From: an uncultured Eubacteriales bacterium
GTDB taxonomy: Bacteria > Bacillota > Clostridia > UMGS1810
DNA: 6,750 nt
Direction: 5' to 3'
NCBI GenBank assembly: GCA_902493665.1
Contig: CABUQL010000072.1
Span: 1 to 6,750 of the forward strand
Every line of letters starts with the position of its first letter. The stretch's first letter is position 1. Under the pieces are notes generated by a model. It saw nothing but the letters and a program-made list of their open reading frames with translations, was not told the DNA's origin and ran no database searches. This document shows positions 5,303 to 6,750 of this stretch, piece after piece. The position numbers and the translations under genes are program-made.

Positions 5303-6622
5303 TTAAATCTTTTTAAGCTTTGCAAATGATGCCATAAGAGTTCTTGTTCCCACGTTGTCAAAAAGAATTTCAAGCTGAATATCGTCGCCTTTATCATTTA
5401 CGCCGATAATCATTCCTTCGCCAAATTTCTTGTGACGCACTCTTTCACCTTTTGTATATGTATCTGTAAGATGGGGCGCCCGGCTTGCCCTGTATGTGCT
5501 TTTGTCTATTATTGCGTTTATATCGAATTTCTTCGGCTTGTCGCCCGAATCATAACTCATTCCGTATGAGTACGACGGATTGCTGCCGATATTGTATTTT
5601 CTTACAATTGTATCGATTCTGTTTAAAAGCGGTTCCGGAATTTCGCCGACAAACTCGGAAACAACTTTGCTTTCGGTTTTGCCGTACATAATTCTTTCAA
5701 GCGCATATGTAATGTAAAGTTTTTCTTTTGCTCGTGTTATGCCGACATAGCATAGTCTTCTCTCTTCTTCAAGCTTATCAAGCTCGCCCTCCGACTGATA
5801 GCTTGGGAAAAGTCCTTTTTCAAGACCGCACATAAACACAACGGGAAATTCAAGTCCTTTTGCACTGTGGAGCGTCATAAGAACAACTGCGTCCTGCTCG
5901 TCATCGTAATTATCGACGTCCGACACAAGCGATATATTATCCAAAAATCCTTCAAATGTAGGCTCATCAACATTTGTCATATATTCGTATGCTTTTGATT
6001 TAAATTCTTCAAGATTTTCGATTCTGCCCCTTGCTTCCGATGTGTTTTCCAAAATAAGCGACTCGGTATAACCCGTTCTTTCATAAACACTGTCTATAAA
6101 ATCGGGTATCGGCATACTCTGCGAATCGTCTATAAGAGAACTCAGTATTTCTGTAAACGAAGCTATTTTCGCAGAAGCTCTGCCTATTGTTTCAAGATAT
6201 TTTTCGTCCGTGATTATTTCATACATGCTTTTTCCCGACGCCGAGGCAAGAGCGGATATTTTTTCCACTGTTGTATCGCCTATTCCGCGCTTGGGGACAT
6301 TTATGATTCTCTTTAAATTTATATCGTCATGCGGATTAAAAACAACTCTCAAATACGAAAGAATATCTTTTATTTCCTTTGTATCGTAAAACCTTAATCC
6401 CGCAAGGACTCTGTAAGGGCACGAAAGGTTATCTTCAAGCGCACGTGTCTGTGCGTTTGTGCGGTATAAAATCGCAAAATCTTTATATGTGTATTTTCCC
6501 TCCGAAACAAGTTTTTCTATTTCCCCGGAAATATACATTGCCTCGTCAACCTGGTTTTCACATGTTCTGACCGTAATTTTTTCGCCCTCACCGAGGTTTG
6601 TCCAGAGTTTTTTCTCTTTTCG
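5303..6622 (-). CDS. pcrA: ATP-dependent DNA helicase PcrA/UvrD, C-terminal part (5' truncated)
   Basis: The carboxy-terminal ~439 residues of a 3'-5' superfamily 1A helicase used in nucleotide excision repair, replication restart and clearing of RecA or RNA polymerase. Full PcrA is about 720-740 residues. The Walker A, DExx and motif III regions are missing. Present, numbered from the in-frame Met at 6538, are: motif IV 'YRTNAQTRALE' (25-35), the 2B region with 'PKRGIG' (82-87), motif V 'LMTLHSAKGLEFPVVF' (220-235), motif VI 'EEERRLCYVGITRAKEKLY' (257-275), and the Tudor-like tail (363-411) 'GERVRHKKFGEG...LMASFAKLKKI', which contacts RNA polymerase in PcrA. Homology continues upstream of that Met to 'RKEKKLWT' at 6622, so 6538 is not the true start. 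Beyond it the frame meets TGA at 6646-6644 in sequence belonging to another gene. Confidence 0.95.
   Translation of the reverse strand, partial: RKEKKLWTNLGEGEKITVRTCENQVDEAMYISGEIEKLVSEGKYTYKDFAILYRTNAQTRALEDNLSCPYRVLAGLRFYDTKEIKDILSYLRVVFNPHDDINLKRIINVPKRGIGDTTVEKISALASASGKSMYEIITDEKYLETIGRASAKIASFTEILSSLIDDSQSMPIPDFIDSVYERTGYTESLILENTSEARGRIENLEEFKSKAYEYMTNVDEPTFEGFLDNISLVSDVDNYDDEQDAVVLMTLHSAKGLEFPVVFMCGLEKGLFPSYQSEGELDKLEEERRLCYVGITRAKEKLYITYALERIMYGKTESKVVSEFVGEIPEPLLNRIDTIVRKYNIGSNPSYSYGMSYDSGDKPKKFDINAIIDKSTYRASRAPHLTDTYTKGERVRHKKFGEGMIIGVNDKGDDIQLEILFDNVGTRTLMASFAKLKKI
6601..6622. other. Probable chimeric junction between pcrA and jag
   Basis: On the minus strand these 22 bases read as R-K-E-K-K-L-W-(T) in the pcrA frame and as A-K-R-E-K-T-L-(D/E) in the jag frame. 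Both fit conserved stretches of their families, so the join lies within shared sequence. To the left the DNA is AT-rich; 6624-6750 has 75 G or C in 127 bases (59%). The frames differ, so no fusion protein is made: the jag frame stops at 6590-6588 and the pcrA frame at 6646-6644. Confidence 0.8.
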
Positions 6623-6750
6623 CTCTGTAATTCTCGGCGTCGATCACAACACGCGTGTAACCAGACTGCTCTTTGTTCACGACAAGGCTGGTCAGATACT
6701 GAAGGGCGTCCAGCGTTTCGCCGCGGCGGCCGATCAGCGCGCCCAGCTTC
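6602..6750 (-). CDS. jag: Jag/KhpB RNA-binding protein, KH-domain fragment (both ends missing)
   Basis: About 50 residues of the KH domain of the SpoIIIJ-associated protein Jag (KhpB). This cytoplasmic RNA-binding protein carries a Jag-N, a KH and an R3H domain and is linked to cell elongation and division in Firmicutes. Seen here are the KH loop G-R-R-G in 'GALIGRRGETLDALQYLTSL' and 'RVVIDAENYRAKREKTL', which is the family sequence just before the R3H domain. The 5' part lies beyond the window; the 3' part is replaced by pcrA at 6601-6622. Codons are rich in G/C at third positions (CTG, GGC, GCC, GAC), unlike every other gene in the window. This points to a different source genome or a join error, not to horizontal transfer. 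Confidence 0.85.

Noticed and set aside
6588..6750. Genuine Jag-PcrA fusion or horizontally acquired jag
   Set aside because: The frames do not match, both proteins are cut within essential domains, and the composition shift falls exactly at shared sequence, which fits a chimera better.

Overview
The window looks like chromosomal DNA of a low-GC Firmicute of the class Clostridia, probably an uncultured one. The genes are AT-rich with mostly A or T at third codon positions. Shine-Dalgarno sites are strong (AAGGAGG, AGGAGG), promoters have clean -35/-10 boxes with 17-bp spacers, and pcrA lies beside a yerC-type TrpR-like regulator as in many Firmicutes. The class is an inference from these traits; no rRNA or other taxonomic marker is present.

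Layout, plus strand, 1-3255: an interspersed repeat (copy 1), a PocR-domain/AraC-type regulator, a calcium/sodium-type cation antiporter, a second copy of the repeat in the gap before the next gene, then endonuclease IV (nfo) followed by a strong rho-independent terminator. Each of the first two genes has its own promoter-like sequence. Nothing visible links them into one pathway.

Middle, about 3176-3777: a 600-bp gap without a gene, bounded by the nfo terminator and a second, symmetrical terminator at 3678-3705. It is not plain spacer. It holds a chain of nested inverted repeats, a third copy of the repeat, and an inverted fourth copy of the repeat's 3' motif.

Minus strand, 3778-6622: a cold-shock protein gene with its own promoter, then (read right to left) the 3' part of the helicase gene pcrA, a yerC-like regulator with its own promoter, and a small class I SAM methyltransferase that starts with GTG 2 nt after the yerC stop and is probably translationally coupled to it.

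Right end, 6601-6750: pcrA is cut short after its equivalent of 'RKEKKLWT' and passes, within about 22 bp that make sense in both reading frames, into the KH domain of a Jag/KhpB gene. The Jag part is 59% GC against roughly 35-40% elsewhere and is in a different frame. This is most likely a chimeric contig end, not a real fusion.

The most novel item is the interspersed element. Three copies have the same internal spacing: a 7-bp hairpin, then 42 nt from stem end to stem start (the last 37 nt of them after a CAAGG box segment), then a GGCAT...GTGCC stem around 18 nt. One base pair of the hairpin covaries between copies. I do not recognise it as a named family.
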